The notes beneath the pieces are model-generated. The model made no database searches. It was given only the letters and a program-made list of their open reading frames with translations, and was not told where the DNA came from. 64,000 nucleotides of DNA from positions 1 to 64,000 of the forward strand of contig NZ_JADNOP010000004.1 of the NCBI RefSeq assembly GCF_015557635.1, read 5' to 3'. The stretch is from Fusicatenibacter saccharivorans (GTDB taxonomy: Bacteria; Bacillota; Clostridia; Lachnospirales; Lachnospiraceae). Shown here in pieces: positions 26,448 to 35,737 of the stretch. Position 1 is the first letter of the stretch, and every line of letters starts with the position of its first letter. A program made the translations under genes and the position numbers.

Positions 26448-27014
26448 ATGAGTATGACGAAGATACAAAAGGAGCTTCTTGGTGCGCTGATCGGTCTGGC
26501 CCGGTCGGTAGATGGAAGAGGAGAAGCAGCAAAAGGTGAATCGCAGGAGTTTTCCAGCGGTGACAGCAATGGTCACCGCCCGGACAAAGCCACGCATGAG
26601 ATTCTGCTTGGCGGAATTTGTGCGGCAAATCCGGAAAAAGAGCTGAGGGAAGAAGAGGGGAAATCCTGGATTGTACGCGTGGAGGCAGAAAAGAACCGTC
26701 TGAATCCGGATTGCGCAGTGTGCAAGGGGAAATGCGGCAGAACAGATAACTATGATCTCGAAGAAATGGAGACAGATGAACCGTCGGACCGGGCACGAAA
26801 AGAGCAGATTCTTGCGGAATTGTTTCCGATGGCAGAAAAACTGCAGCAGCTTCGGAAAGAAACAAAAGAGCAAAACGAAGAATTGCAGGGGGCGGTTAAT
26901 TTTTTGTATAAGGCATTGTTTGCGATTGGAAACTATGTCGGGGAAAAGAGTCTGCAGAGTGTGGCGCAGGAGATGAATAACCTTTTTGTTAAATTGGAAA
27001 ATGTATTAAAATAA
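26448..27014 (+). CDS. Uncharacterised protein with a CX2CX3C motif
   Basis: I do not recognise this 188-residue protein. A helical N-terminus (KIQKELLGALIGLARSV) is followed by a polar low-complexity stretch. Then comes CAVCKGKCGRTDNYD (about residues 88-102), a possible metal or cluster site that loosely recalls the N-terminal Cys motif of hybrid cluster proteins. The C-terminal third is amphipathic helix or coiled coil (QQLRKETKEQNEELQ). The start at 26448 has AGAGGT upstream; 26418 is an alternative. Its neighbour is the ferredoxin-like gene, but a promoter seems to lie between them. Confidence 0.6.
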   Translation: MSMTKIQKELLGALIGLARSVDGRGEAAKGESQEFSSGDSNGHRPDKATHEILLGGICAANPEKELREEEGKSWIVRVEAEKNRLNPDCAVCKGKCGRTDNYDLEEMETDEPSDRARKEQILAELFPMAEKLQQLRKETKEQNEELQGAVNFLYKALFAIGNYVGEKSLQSVAQEMNNLFVKLENVLK

Positions 27015-27026
27015 GTAGAAAATAAG

Positions 27027-27078
27027 AAAAATCCTCTGTCCGGAGTGTATAAAAAACCCCGGAAACAGGGGATTTTTT
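27027..27078 (+). terminator. Intrinsic terminator
   Basis: AAAAATCCTCTGT pairs with ACAGGGGATTTTT (U-G pair included), extended by CCGG/CCGG, and ends in a T6 run. It closes the transcript of the gene ending at 27014. Confidence 0.8.
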
Positions 27079-27106
27079 GCGTTCTGCGCCAAGTGCATAA
27101 AACGTA

Positions 27107-27120
27107 TTATCGCGTTTTCA
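27107..27120 (-). promoter_or_regulatory. cre-like site (possible CcpA binding)
   Basis: Read on the minus strand the site is TGAAAACGCGATAA, matching 12 of 14 positions of the catabolite response element TGWAANCGNTNWCA. It lies about 40 bp upstream of the -35 of the mannoside block A promoter, a place where CcpA could act on a sugar operon. Confidence 0.4.
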
Positions 27121-27159
27121 CAAAGTTTTGCAAAAGCAGACAAAATTGCAGACAGGCGC

Positions 27160-27196
27160 TTGCAACAGAAAAATGAATAGGTTATAACATTATAAC
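27160..27196 (+). promoter_or_regulatory. Promoter and GntR-type operator of mannoside block A
   Basis: TTGCAA and TATAAC are separated by 17 bp. A perfect inverted repeat GTTATAA-CA-TTATAAC at 27181-27196 overlaps the -10. The GT-N-TA-N-TA-N-AC layout is what HutC/UTRA-type GntR repressors bind. The regulator at 28246 is encoded in the same operon, so autoregulation is likely. Confidence 0.65.
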
Positions 27197-27289
27197 AAGG
27201 TGGCAGGAGAACCAATACAAAGAAATGAGATCCTAGTGGCATATAAACAGAAAGAATACAGGGAAAAGATGAAAAGGGACGGAAGCGGG

Positions 27290-28177
27290 ATGGAGAAGAA
27301 AAAATATATCCTTCTGGATGTTGGCGGAACGGAAATCAAAGGAAGTGTGTCGGACAGAAATGGAGTAAGAACGAAAATCCGGAAATTTCCAGCACAGGCG
27401 CAGAAGAGCACAGAGAAGATTCTGGACAATTTTGCAAAGATCTGCCGGGAACTGATGAGAGAAGCAGACGGAAGTGTTGTCGGAGTTGGGATGGCGATTC
27501 CGGGTCCGTTTGATTATGAAAATGGAATCAGCCGGATGCAGGGACTGAATAAGTACGATGCCATTTACGGGATTCCACTGGAAAGAGAAATCAAGGCGCG
27601 CGTGCCGGAACTTGGATCAGCACGATTTTTGTTTTTACATGACATTGAAGCATTTGCACTGGGAGAAAGCTGGTACGGAAACTGTCGTGATGTAGATAAA
27701 ATTCTGTGCGTCTGCATCGGAACCGGCGCCGGGTCGGCTTTTATAGAAAACGGGAAAACGGTGAAAACAGGAAAAGGTGTGCCGGAAAATGGATGGATTT
27801 ATCAACAGCCGTTTGGAGATTCCATTTTGGACGATTATCTTTCTGTGCGCGGGCTGGAGCAGATTAGCCTGGCTGTGACAGGAAAAGTGTGGAGTGGAAA
27901 AGAATTGTATGGTCTGGTAAAAGCGGGAAACATGGAGGCAGAAGAAGTCTGGAGAAGATTTGGAGCAGATGTGGCGGCTGGCCTTCTTCCTGTGCTGGAG
28001 GAATATCAGCCGGATCTGCTGCTTCTGGGCGGACAGATTGCAAAAAGTTTTTCCTGGTTTGGAAAAGAACTGGAAAGAGAGTGCGAGAAAAGAAAGATTC
28101 GGATTCAGATAGAAACGGAAACATCCGGCCGTGCCATGGAAGGCCTGTTGTCACAGTTTCCTGAAAAAACACAATAG
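27290..28177 (+). CDS. ROK-family sugar kinase
   Basis: This 295-residue protein starts with the phosphate loop LLDVGGTEIKGSV. A mid-region VGMAIPGPFDYENG and the ATP/phosphate motif VCIGTGAGSAFIENG follow. The ROK zinc cluster (CxCGxxGCxE) is absent; KTGKGVPENGW stands at that place. This fits short ROK sugar kinases rather than NagC-type repressors, since no DNA-binding domain is present. It is likely to phosphorylate mannose or a related hexose released by the mannosidases. The start could instead be ATG 27269, which has AGGGAAA upstream. Confidence 0.85.
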   Translation: MEKKKYILLDVGGTEIKGSVSDRNGVRTKIRKFPAQAQKSTEKILDNFAKICRELMREADGSVVGVGMAIPGPFDYENGISRMQGLNKYDAIYGIPLEREIKARVPELGSARFLFLHDIEAFALGESWYGNCRDVDKILCVCIGTGAGSAFIENGKTVKTGKGVPENGWIYQQPFGDSILDDYLSVRGLEQISLAVTGKVWSGKELYGLVKAGNMEAEEVWRRFGADVAAGLLPVLEEYQPDLLLLGGQIAKSFSWFGKELERECEKRKIRIQIETETSGRAMEGLLSQFPEKTQ

Positions 28178-28245
28178 AGCAAAAATATTTTCAGAAACAA
28201 AAATACAATGCTATGGAGAGAAAAGAAGAAGGAGAAACTGCAAAA

Positions 28246-28962
28246 ATGGATAGAAATCCGGGAGCACCGCCGCTGTATGCGCAGCTGGAACAGATTCTGA
28301 AACAGCAGATCGAATGCGGCACGTACAAAAAAGGAGATTTTCTGCCAACAGAAAAAGAGCTGATGGAAAAGTACGAGCTTTCGCGTGTGACAGTACGCCA
28401 GGCGATGACGAATCTGGTACAGAGCGGTTACGCCCGTGCACGGCGCGGCATCGGAACAGATGTTGTCTACGAGAAAGTCGAAGAGCAGATGGAAGGTGTC
28501 ATCAGCTTCACGGAAGAAATGAAAAAGCATCATATCGAAATGCAGACAACATACTGCAAGATGGAACTGATCAGTCCCGGGGAAACAGTAGCAAGAAGTC
28601 TGCAGATTCCATTGACGGAGCCATGTTATTGCCTGAAACGTGTGAGGAATGCTGTGGGAAAACCCATGGTCTATACCATTACGTATCTGAAAAAAATCTG
28701 CGAACTGCCAACAGAGCCGGAGCCATACATGGAATCGCTGTATCAGTATCTGTGGGAGGAGCATGGAATCTATATTGAATCCGGCCGGGATACGCTTGAG
28801 GCGGCACTTCCATCGGAAGAGGTGCAGAAAGCACTGAAAATTGATGCGCAGATGCCTATTTTTATCCGGACACGGCAGACATTTCGGAAGGGCGGCGAGG
28901 TTTTTGAATATTCGATCTGCTATTATCCGGGAAATCGTTATAAGTACACGGTGGAACTGTAA
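28246..28962 (+). CDS. GntR/UTRA-family transcription regulator
   Basis: This 238-residue regulator has an N-terminal winged helix (PLYAQLEQILKQQIECGTY ... LSRVTVRQAMTNLVQSGYARARRG) of about 70 residues. A UTRA ligand-binding domain of the HutC subfamily follows. AAGGAG lies 11 bases before ATG 28246; an upstream ATG at 28213 is in frame but lacks a site. It most likely represses the operon from the palindrome at 27181. The effector is probably a sugar phosphate of the mannose pathway (inference). Confidence 0.9.
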   Translation: MDRNPGAPPLYAQLEQILKQQIECGTYKKGDFLPTEKELMEKYELSRVTVRQAMTNLVQSGYARARRGIGTDVVYEKVEEQMEGVISFTEEMKKHHIEMQTTYCKMELISPGETVARSLQIPLTEPCYCLKRVRNAVGKPMVYTITYLKKICELPTEPEPYMESLYQYLWEEHGIYIESGRDTLEAALPSEEVQKALKIDAQMPIFIRTRQTFRKGGEVFEYSICYYPGNRYKYTVEL

Positions 28963-29107
28963 ACATATGACATGTAAAAAAACGAAACCGGACAGAAGTG
29001 CGAAATCCGCCAGATGCGAAAGCGTTGAAACAAAGATGATAGGTCTGATCGGCGCAGGAAACAACCCAATGGATGGAAGAAAAATTAAGAAAAGGAAAAG
29101 AATCTAA

Positions 29108-30889
29108 ATGAATTTAAAAAAGAAATATGGAAACTACGAATTACATCCGCAAATGAAGATCACAGGATACGAAAATGAAATCTGGGATGAAAAAAAGGAG
29201 ATCATCGAAGAATTAAAACGGGCGGTTCAGGAAAAACAGAAAGAAAAGAAAACCTGTATTCTTTCCTTTGATCTGTACCCGGGTGTACGAAAAGAAGAAA
29301 TAATGGAACTGGCCAATGCGCTGCAGCCGGACCGGATTTTTGATATCGAAGACTGTGCCAAAGACGAAGAAACGTTGTTAAGAGAATTTAACGATTACAT
29401 CACCGATGACCGTGTTTTCGGTATCATGTGTCATAAAGCAATAGATACCTGGTTTGAGAGCGAAAAGCTGGAAACCATGAAAAAAGCAATTGAGACAGAA
29501 TGTATGGAAGAAAAAGATACAAACGGTGGTCTGATCGTGATCGTTGGTACAGCGACAGAGCTTCTGGCCGAAGCAGATGTTCTTGTTTACTGTGATCTGA
29601 CCCGCTGGGAAGTTCAGCTCCGCTACCGGAGCGGCATGCCAAACTGGCACAGTACCAATTATAATGATCCGATCCTGACGAAATATAAACGGGGATTTTT
29701 CATTGAATGGCGTCTGGCGGACCGCTATAAAAAAGAGCGGTATGAAAAATTCACGTATCTTCTGGATACGGAGAAAGAAAATGCACCGGTTCTTACAACG
29801 GGAAATGCCTTCCGAGGCGCACTGCAGCAGCTTGCCAGACAGCCATTTCGTATGGAGCCGTATTTCGACCCTGGCGTATGGGGCGGTCAGTGGATGAAGG
29901 AAAACTTTGGTCTGGATGCATCGAAGGAAAATTTCGCGTGGAGCTTTGACGGAGTTCCGGAGGAAAACAGCCTGAATCTGGAAATCGGCGGAAAAGTCTT
30001 AAAAGTACCGGCACAGGATCTTGTCTTCTATGCGCCGCATGAACTGCTGGGTGAAAGAGTCCACGGCCGGTTCGGCGCAGAATTCCCGATCCGTTTTGAC
30101 CTGCTGGATACGATGGGCGGTCAGAACCTTTCCCTGCAGGTACATCCGCTGACCGAATATATCTATGAAAAATTCGGCATGCCATATACGCAGGATGAGA
30201 GCTACTATCTTCTGGATGCCGATGAAGACGAGGAAACGTATGTATACCTCGGTCTCAAAGAAGGCGTGGATAAAAAAGAGATGGGGCGGGAACTTCGTGC
30301 AGCAGAAAAAGGAGAAGAACTTTTCCCAGCTGAAAAATATGTCAACAAAATTCCGGTCAAAAAACACGATCATGTGCTGATCCCGGCAGGAACGGTGCAC
30401 TGCTCCGGAAAAAACACGATGGTGCTGGAGATCAGTGCGACACCGTATATCTTTACCTTCAAACTATGGGATTGGGGCCGCCTTGGCATGGATGGACTGC
30501 CGCGTCCGATCCACCTCGACCACGGTATGAAAAATATTCAGTGGAACCGTGATACCAAATGGGTGTACGACAATATCGTCGGCCAGACCAGAACGATGGA
30601 AAAAACAGAAAACTGTGAAGTAGAGCGCACCGGACTGCACAGCCGCGAATTTATCGACACAATCCGCTATACACTTTCCGGGCCGCACACCGTCTCGATG
30701 GATGACACGGTTCATGTGATGAATCTCGTGGAGGGACGAAGTGCCCGCATCGAGAGCATGGATGGCAGCTTTGCACCGTTCACGGTACATTACGCAGAAA
30801 CCGCCATCGTTCCTGCAGCGGTCGGAACATACCGGATTGTACCGGAAGAGGGCGAAATGATTAAAATGCTGGTAGCATCTGTGGGGTAA
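29108..30889 (+). CDS. Class I mannose-6-phosphate isomerase with extra N-terminal domain
   Basis: This 593-residue protein has two parts. The C-terminal ~370 residues (from about 225) are a type I phosphomannose isomerase. They include PYFDPGVWGGQWM and the zinc/active-site segments LSLQVHPL and VHCSGKNTMVLEIS. It interconverts mannose 6-phosphate and fructose 6-phosphate. The N-terminal ~220 residues look like a nucleoside-kinase-type alpha/beta fold (VYCDLTRWEVQLRYRSG, WRLADRYK). I see no P-loop, so that half is probably non-catalytic or regulatory. Long forms of this kind occur in other Firmicutes. The gene lies between gntR and the GH38 gene. Confidence 0.88.
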   Translation: MNLKKKYGNYELHPQMKITGYENEIWDEKKEIIEELKRAVQEKQKEKKTCILSFDLYPGVRKEEIMELANALQPDRIFDIEDCAKDEETLLREFNDYITDDRVFGIMCHKAIDTWFESEKLETMKKAIETECMEEKDTNGGLIVIVGTATELLAEADVLVYCDLTRWEVQLRYRSGMPNWHSTNYNDPILTKYKRGFFIEWRLADRYKKERYEKFTYLLDTEKENAPVLTTGNAFRGALQQLARQPFRMEPYFDPGVWGGQWMKENFGLDASKENFAWSFDGVPEENSLNLEIGGKVLKVPAQDLVFYAPHELLGERVHGRFGAEFPIRFDLLDTMGGQNLSLQVHPLTEYIYEKFGMPYTQDESYYLLDADEDEETYVYLGLKEGVDKKEMGRELRAAEKGEELFPAEKYVNKIPVKKHDHVLIPAGTVHCSGKNTMVLEISATPYIFTFKLWDWGRLGMDGLPRPIHLDHGMKNIQWNRDTKWVYDNIVGQTRTMEKTENCEVERTGLHSREFIDTIRYTLSGPHTVSMDDTVHVMNLVEGRSARIESMDGSFAPFTVHYAETAIVPAAVGTYRIVPEEGEMIKMLVASVG

Positions 30890-30939
30890 AGAGAGATAAA
30901 AATTTTGAGCAACATAGAACAGGAAAAGGAGAAATTATC

Positions 30940-33336
30940 ATGACACACAAAATCAGAGAAGTCTACATCGTACATCATTCCCACACTGACGTGGGATACA
31001 CCGATCTGCAGGAGCAGGTTATCTACAATCAGGCAAACAACATCCGCAGGGCGGTCGAACTGATTGAAAATGGAATCAAAAACAACACAACCCAGAAAGA
31101 TCTGAAATGGAACTGTGAGACATGGTACTGCGTGGAGCAGTTTTTCAAAATGGCAACGGAGGAAGAAAAAGAAAAGTTTTTCGATCTGGTAAAAAAAGGA
31201 AACATCGGTCTGTCTGCCAATTATCTGAACTTTAATGATCTTGCCGACTGCAAATATCTGAAAGAAAAAATCCATACGATGCAGGAAATCTGCGGCGAAA
31301 AAGGAATCCAGATCAAAACAGCCATGATTGCAGATATTAATGGTATCTCCATGGGACAGCGCGATGCCCTGATCGAAAACGGAGTAGAATTTTTGTATAC
31401 CAATATCCATACCCATCACGGCATGTATCCGCTGTATCAGAACCAGAAACCGTATTTCTGGGAAAATGAGAACGGACAGCGTCTGCTGGTATGGAATGGT
31501 GAGCATTATAACCTGGGAAATGCCCTCGGCATCGTCCTGAATAAAAATGTTAACTTTATGACAGAAAATTACTTCGGCAAAAAGAATGGTGATGTGACAG
31601 GACTTCTGGAAAATCTGCACACGAATCTGGCTGCGAGCATAAAGGAATATAAAGAAAACGGTTATCCGTACGATTTCTATATCACCAGTGTTTCCGGCGT
31701 TTTTTCGGATAATGCGCCGATCAACCCGGCCATTGCAGATACGGTTGCGCTGTTTAATGAAAAATATGGCGAAGAAGTCACCATGCATATGGTGACGCTT
31801 CAGGAATTGTATGACAAGATCCGGGATAAAGTGCAGGATGCACCAGTGTATCGGGGTGCCCTCAATGACTGGTGGGGCAATGGCGTTGGAAGTACACCAT
31901 ATGCGGTAAAACATTACAAAGAAGCCGTACGACTGAACCATATCTGCGACCGACTGGAAGAAAAAACAGGGGTACATAACAAAGAAATGATTCAGGCATA
32001 TGGCGACAATTCTCTTTTGTATGCAGAGCACACCTGGGGTCATTCTGCTACGGTAACCAATCCGTATGATACCATGGTAACAAATCTGGATATGCGAAAA
32101 AGCAGCTATGCTTCCAAGGCACATGAGGCCGCGGCAATGCGTAAAAATGAACAGTGCCATAAACTGGGTGATATCCTGCGGTATTACAATCTGTCCGGCA
32201 AAGTGAAAGCGGTCTCCACAAGCCATCAAAAGAGAGTATTTCCGGTAGAATTTTACGTAGAAACTTTAAGTCTTTTTGCAGTTAAAGTAACCGATGACAA
32301 AACAAAACAGGAGATGGAGGTGCAGCTGTCTGCTCATCCGCGCGGAGTCCTGATAAGTTTTCTGGCAGAATTTGAGCCGATGGAAGAGAAAACGTTCACG
32401 TACGAAGAGCAGCCGGCTCTGTCCCAGACCCTGTTCACCAGAACTGCCTGGGTAGGCGCAGAGCGGGTGCGCGATATTGTGAACACGTACGATCCGGAAA
32501 GTTACAAACTGCCTTACGGTCTGGAAAACGATTTCTTTCAGATCAAATGGAAAGTCGGAGAGGGCATTACCTCCTTCTACAATAAAAAAGCAGAGGTTGA
32601 AATGTGCAAATCCGGTCTGGAAACGTTCTTCACGCCGGTTTATGAACGCACCGAAATACGGAAGGGTGTTTATGCGGAACGCAGTCTGATCGGAAGAAAT
32701 ATCCGCGGACTTCACGCAGAGCAGTATCAGGGTGACCTTACGGATGTGAAAATTCTGGATCACGGACCGGTGTTTACCAAAGTAGAACTGATCTTTACCC
32801 TGGAGGGAACGTATCACAGCAGTGTTGTGATCAAAATGTACCGTCATCTTCCGAAAATTGAGTTTTCTTACCGGGTAGCCAAAACATTAAGCGAGGATAT
32901 CGAAAGCCTGTACCTTCCGTTATCGTTAAATCTTCCGGATGCGGAAGTGATGATCCAGAACGGAGGTGTTACCATGCGCCCTGGTATTGATCAGCTTCCT
33001 GGCACCAATATGGAATACTATATTGCGGATGAAGGGCTCGTTTACCGGACAAAAGATCAGACGATTCTGGTTAATACTTTTGACACACCGTTACTTTACA
33101 TGGGGGAGATGGAATCCCACCCAATCCTTCTGTGCGATAACAAAGAGGAGAATAATAAACGGCCGGTTTACAGCTGGATTATGAATAACACATGGGAAAC
33201 AAACTTCAAGATGGACCTGTCCGGATTCAGTGAGTTCCGTTATGGAGTGGAGATTGTGGAGCAGGGAACCGCAGAGAAAGATATGGAAAGCCTGTCAGAT
33301 AATGACAAGGGTGTGGTTACCTTTATTTGCGGGTAA
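30940..33336 (+). CDS. GH38 alpha-mannosidase
   Basis: This 798-residue enzyme is predicted to remove alpha-linked mannose. The N-terminal catalytic domain has His15-X-Asp17 (HHSHTDVGYTD), matching the zinc-binding HxD of GH38, and Asp132 (AMIADINGIS) as the probable nucleophile. LYAEHTWGHSATV may supply further zinc and substrate contacts. The C-terminal half forms the usual beta domains. No signal peptide is present, so it acts on imported oligosaccharides in the cytosol. AAGGAG precedes the ATG. It is the last gene of block A, followed by a terminator. Confidence 0.92.
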   Translation: MTHKIREVYIVHHSHTDVGYTDLQEQVIYNQANNIRRAVELIENGIKNNTTQKDLKWNCETWYCVEQFFKMATEEEKEKFFDLVKKGNIGLSANYLNFNDLADCKYLKEKIHTMQEICGEKGIQIKTAMIADINGISMGQRDALIENGVEFLYTNIHTHHGMYPLYQNQKPYFWENENGQRLLVWNGEHYNLGNALGIVLNKNVNFMTENYFGKKNGDVTGLLENLHTNLAASIKEYKENGYPYDFYITSVSGVFSDNAPINPAIADTVALFNEKYGEEVTMHMVTLQELYDKIRDKVQDAPVYRGALNDWWGNGVGSTPYAVKHYKEAVRLNHICDRLEEKTGVHNKEMIQAYGDNSLLYAEHTWGHSATVTNPYDTMVTNLDMRKSSYASKAHEAAAMRKNEQCHKLGDILRYYNLSGKVKAVSTSHQKRVFPVEFYVETLSLFAVKVTDDKTKQEMEVQLSAHPRGVLISFLAEFEPMEEKTFTYEEQPALSQTLFTRTAWVGAERVRDIVNTYDPESYKLPYGLENDFFQIKWKVGEGITSFYNKKAEVEMCKSGLETFFTPVYERTEIRKGVYAERSLIGRNIRGLHAEQYQGDLTDVKILDHGPVFTKVELIFTLEGTYHSSVVIKMYRHLPKIEFSYRVAKTLSEDIESLYLPLSLNLPDAEVMIQNGGVTMRPGIDQLPGTNMEYYIADEGLVYRTKDQTILVNTFDTPLLYMGEMESHPILLCDNKEENNKRPVYSWIMNNTWETNFKMDLSGFSEFRYGVEIVEQGTAEKDMESLSDNDKGVVTFICG

Positions 33337-33417
33337 TCATTGTTCCGCGGTTTTACGGCGGTGTCAGGCAATGAGGCCATGGCTGTCTGGCGGTAGTATG
33401 AAAAACAGCAGAAGATG

Positions 33418-33476
33418 AAAAAAGACAGCGGGGAGTATGACAATTAGACGAAAAAGTCAGACTTTCCGCTGCTTTT
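33418..33476 (+). terminator. Intrinsic terminator after the GH38 gene
   Basis: CAGCGGGGAGT pairs with ACTTTCCGCTG through two U-G pairs, extended by an A-run/T-run stem (AAAAG with CTTTTT). It ends block A of the mannoside locus. The rest of the 33337-33726 gap holds an A/T-rich stretch and the lacI promoter; no gene is seen. Confidence 0.65.
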
Positions 33477-33520
33477 TCGTTAAAAATGAAAACAGGCGAA
33501 AAAGTACTGCGTTAATATTA

Positions 33521-33528
33521 AGATGTTA
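33521..33528 (+). promoter_or_regulatory. Possible auxiliary operator half-site
   Basis: AGATGTTA repeats the left half of the palindrome at 33673, 152 bp upstream of it. It is embedded in an inverted repeat TTAAG...CTTAA. It could let a tetrameric LacI-family protein loop the DNA; this is speculative. Confidence 0.3.
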
Positions 33529-33655
33529 TGTGACTTAACACAAGAACACAGATTTTCTGTCTAAAAAATCAAAAGAAACAGAAGAATACTCCTCGATCTA
33601 TACAAATTAGGACTGGAAAATAAGAATTTTAATATACAAAATAACGAAAAGGCTA

Positions 33656-33686
33656 TTGACAATCTTTCTAAAAGATGTTAACATCT
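33656..33686 (+). promoter_or_regulatory. Promoter and LacI-type operator of mannoside block B
   Basis: TTGACA and TAACAT are separated by 17 bp. A perfect 14-bp palindrome AGATGTTAACATCT (33673-33686) covers the -10. The position and symmetry fit autorepression by the LacI-family protein encoded at 33727. Confidence 0.7.
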
Positions 33687-33726
33687 AAACACAAGTTAAG
33701 AAACAAATAGAGGGGCTGTTGGTAAC

Positions 33727-34782
33727 ATGGCAGAGAGAAAATCAGTATCCATGCAGGACCTGGCAGATAAGCTGGGCATCAGTAAAGTAACAGTTTCCAA
33801 GGCGCTGAACGGAAAAGACGGCGTGGGAGAAGAACTGAAAGAAAAGATTTTTGCGCTTGCGAGAGAATCCGGTTATGTCCTTCCGGACTACGGAAAACGG
33901 AAGAGCAAAAAAGTCGGTATCATCATGAGTCCGCGGTTCAGCTCCGGAGACGAAGGAAAATTTTATATGGCAATGTACGAGCGGATCATCTACGAGCTGC
34001 AGAGAGCATCCTGTTCGAGTATCATGATTTCTCCGACAACAGCAACACTCCCGTCGGACATGAACACGATACAGACCAGAGGGCTGTTCGACGGCCTGAT
34101 CTTTCTTGGTATTCTCGATAAGGGTGTCCGGGAGCAGATTGCACAGATTGATCTCCCGAAGGTGTATGTGGACATCTACGATCGAACCCACAAATCCGAT
34201 TCCGTCATCACCGAGAATATTTACAGCTCCTATGAGCTGACCAATTACCTGATCCAGCAGGGCCACACAGACATCGGATTTGTCGGAACCGTAGGAAGTA
34301 CAACCAGTATTTCCGACCGATATCTCGGATATCTGCGGAGAATGCTGGAGGAGGGAATTTCCCCGAAAAATGAGTGGAGAATCCCGGACCGAAGCGAGGA
34401 AGGCATTGCCATTCCGCTTTTGCTACCGGAGAAGCTGCCCACCGCATTTGTCTGTAACTGCGATGCCACCGCATTCAAATTAGTGCAGGCATTAAAAGAG
34501 CGTGGAATCTGCGTACCGGAGGATGTTTCCGTGACCGGTTTTGATGATTCCATTTATGCACAACTGTGCAGTCCGTCGCTCACCACGGTTGCGGTTGACA
34601 CCGACGCGATTGCACGTCTTGCGGCAAAACGTATGATCAAACATATGAATGAACCGCAGAAAAAGAGCGGCGAGGTATACCGCATTCCCGGAAAGATTAT
34701 TTACCGGGATTCCGTTTGTAAGATAAACGGATCAAGTGATAAGCCCGAGCAATCGGGAGAAGGAGGAAAAAATCTTGAGTAA
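33727..34782 (+). CDS. LacI-family transcription regulator
   Basis: This 351-residue protein has the N-terminal helix-turn-helix MQDLADKLGISKVTVSKALNG and a hinge region before a periplasmic-binding-protein-like sensor domain. VTGFDDSIYAQLCSPSLTTV near the C-terminus is characteristic. The start at 33727 follows GAGGGG. It is the first gene of block B and its end overlaps the next gene by eight bases. It probably senses a mannoside and represses from the palindrome over its own promoter. Confidence 0.93.
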   Translation: MAERKSVSMQDLADKLGISKVTVSKALNGKDGVGEELKEKIFALARESGYVLPDYGKRKSKKVGIIMSPRFSSGDEGKFYMAMYERIIYELQRASCSSIMISPTTATLPSDMNTIQTRGLFDGLIFLGILDKGVREQIAQIDLPKVYVDIYDRTHKSDSVITENIYSSYELTNYLIQQGHTDIGFVGTVGSTTSISDRYLGYLRRMLEEGISPKNEWRIPDRSEEGIAIPLLLPEKLPTAFVCNCDATAFKLVQALKERGICVPEDVSVTGFDDSIYAQLCSPSLTTVAVDTDAIARLAAKRMIKHMNEPQKKSGEVYRIPGKIIYRDSVCKINGSSDKPEQSGEGGKNLE

Positions 34783-35725
34783 ACCAAGCAAAAAGAAAAA
34801 AGGACGCTGGACCAAGAATGACACGGAGCTGACCGTCATGGCGCTGCCGACCACCATCTGGTATATTCTGTTCTGCTTCCTGCCTATGTTCGGTCTGATC
34901 ATTGCGTTCAAGAATTACAAAATCACCGGCGGAAAGAGTTTCATTTATAACCTGCTCCACAGTGACTGGGCCGGCTTCAAAAACTTTTCGTTCCTGATCA
35001 GATCCAACGACCTGTTCGTCATCCTGAGAAACACAATCCTGTATAACCTTGCATTTATCGTTCTTGGTATGGTATTTTCCGTAGGACTGGCTATCATGAT
35101 CAGCCTGCTGCACAACAAAAGAGCGTCGAAGGTATATCAGACGATGATGTTCTTCCCATATTTCATGTCATGGGTTGTAGCTTCCTACTTCCTGGATGCA
35201 TTCCTGAACCAGGACAACGGTCTGATCAACAGTATAATGAGAAATGCAGGCAAGGAACCGATTCAGTGGTACATGAGTGCCGGTGTATGGCCATTTATCC
35301 TGATCTTCATGTATCTGTGGAAATCTACCGGATACAACATGGTTATCTACCTGTCCAGCATTTCCGGTATTGATACCACACTGTACGAGGCAGCCGTTAT
35401 GGACGGCGCCAATAAGAGACAGCAGGTATGGCACATTACCCTGCCTTGCTTAAAGAGTGTCATCATCATGATGTTCATCCTGAATGTCGGAAAGGTCTTC
35501 TACTCCGACTTCGGACTGTTCTTCCAGCTTTCTCAGGGAGCAAGCGGTTCGATCTTCAAAACGACAGCAACTATCGACACATATGTATACAACGCACTGC
35601 AGTCTTCCACTCCGATCGGAATGACTTCTGCGGCAACATTCTTCCAGTCTGTTGCATGCTGCATCACCATCCTTCTTGCCAATGCCATTGTGAAGAAGAT
35701 TGATGAAGACAGCGCGATTATTTAA
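34775..35725 (+). CDS. ABC importer permease, LplB-type (TTG start)
   Basis: This 316-residue, six-helix CUT1 permease has an EAA-type loop (YEAAVMDGANKRQQVWHITL). The best start is TTG at 34775, because AAGGAGG at 34760-34766 lies eight bases upstream. The open frame begins 39 bases earlier, but with no site. The gene overlaps the lacI stop by eight bases, so the two are probably coupled. It pairs with the next permease for mannoside import; no ATPase gene is nearby. Confidence 0.92.
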   Translation: MSKPSKKKKGRWTKNDTELTVMALPTTIWYILFCFLPMFGLIIAFKNYKITGGKSFIYNLLHSDWAGFKNFSFLIRSNDLFVILRNTILYNLAFIVLGMVFSVGLAIMISLLHNKRASKVYQTMMFFPYFMSWVVASYFLDAFLNQDNGLINSIMRNAGKEPIQWYMSAGVWPFILIFMYLWKSTGYNMVIYLSSISGIDTTLYEAAVMDGANKRQQVWHITLPCLKSVIIMMFILNVGKVFYSDFGLFFQLSQGASGSIFKTTATIDTYVYNALQSSTPIGMTSAATFFQSVACCITILLANAIVKKIDEDSAII

Positions 35726-35737
35726 GGAGGTACAAAA

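Noticed and set aside
30790-32229. A 479-codon open frame on the minus strand
   Set aside because: It lies opposite the GH38 and manA genes, whose families are clear. The translated protein is Cys/His/Phe-rich with no recognisable domain and no ribosome-binding site.
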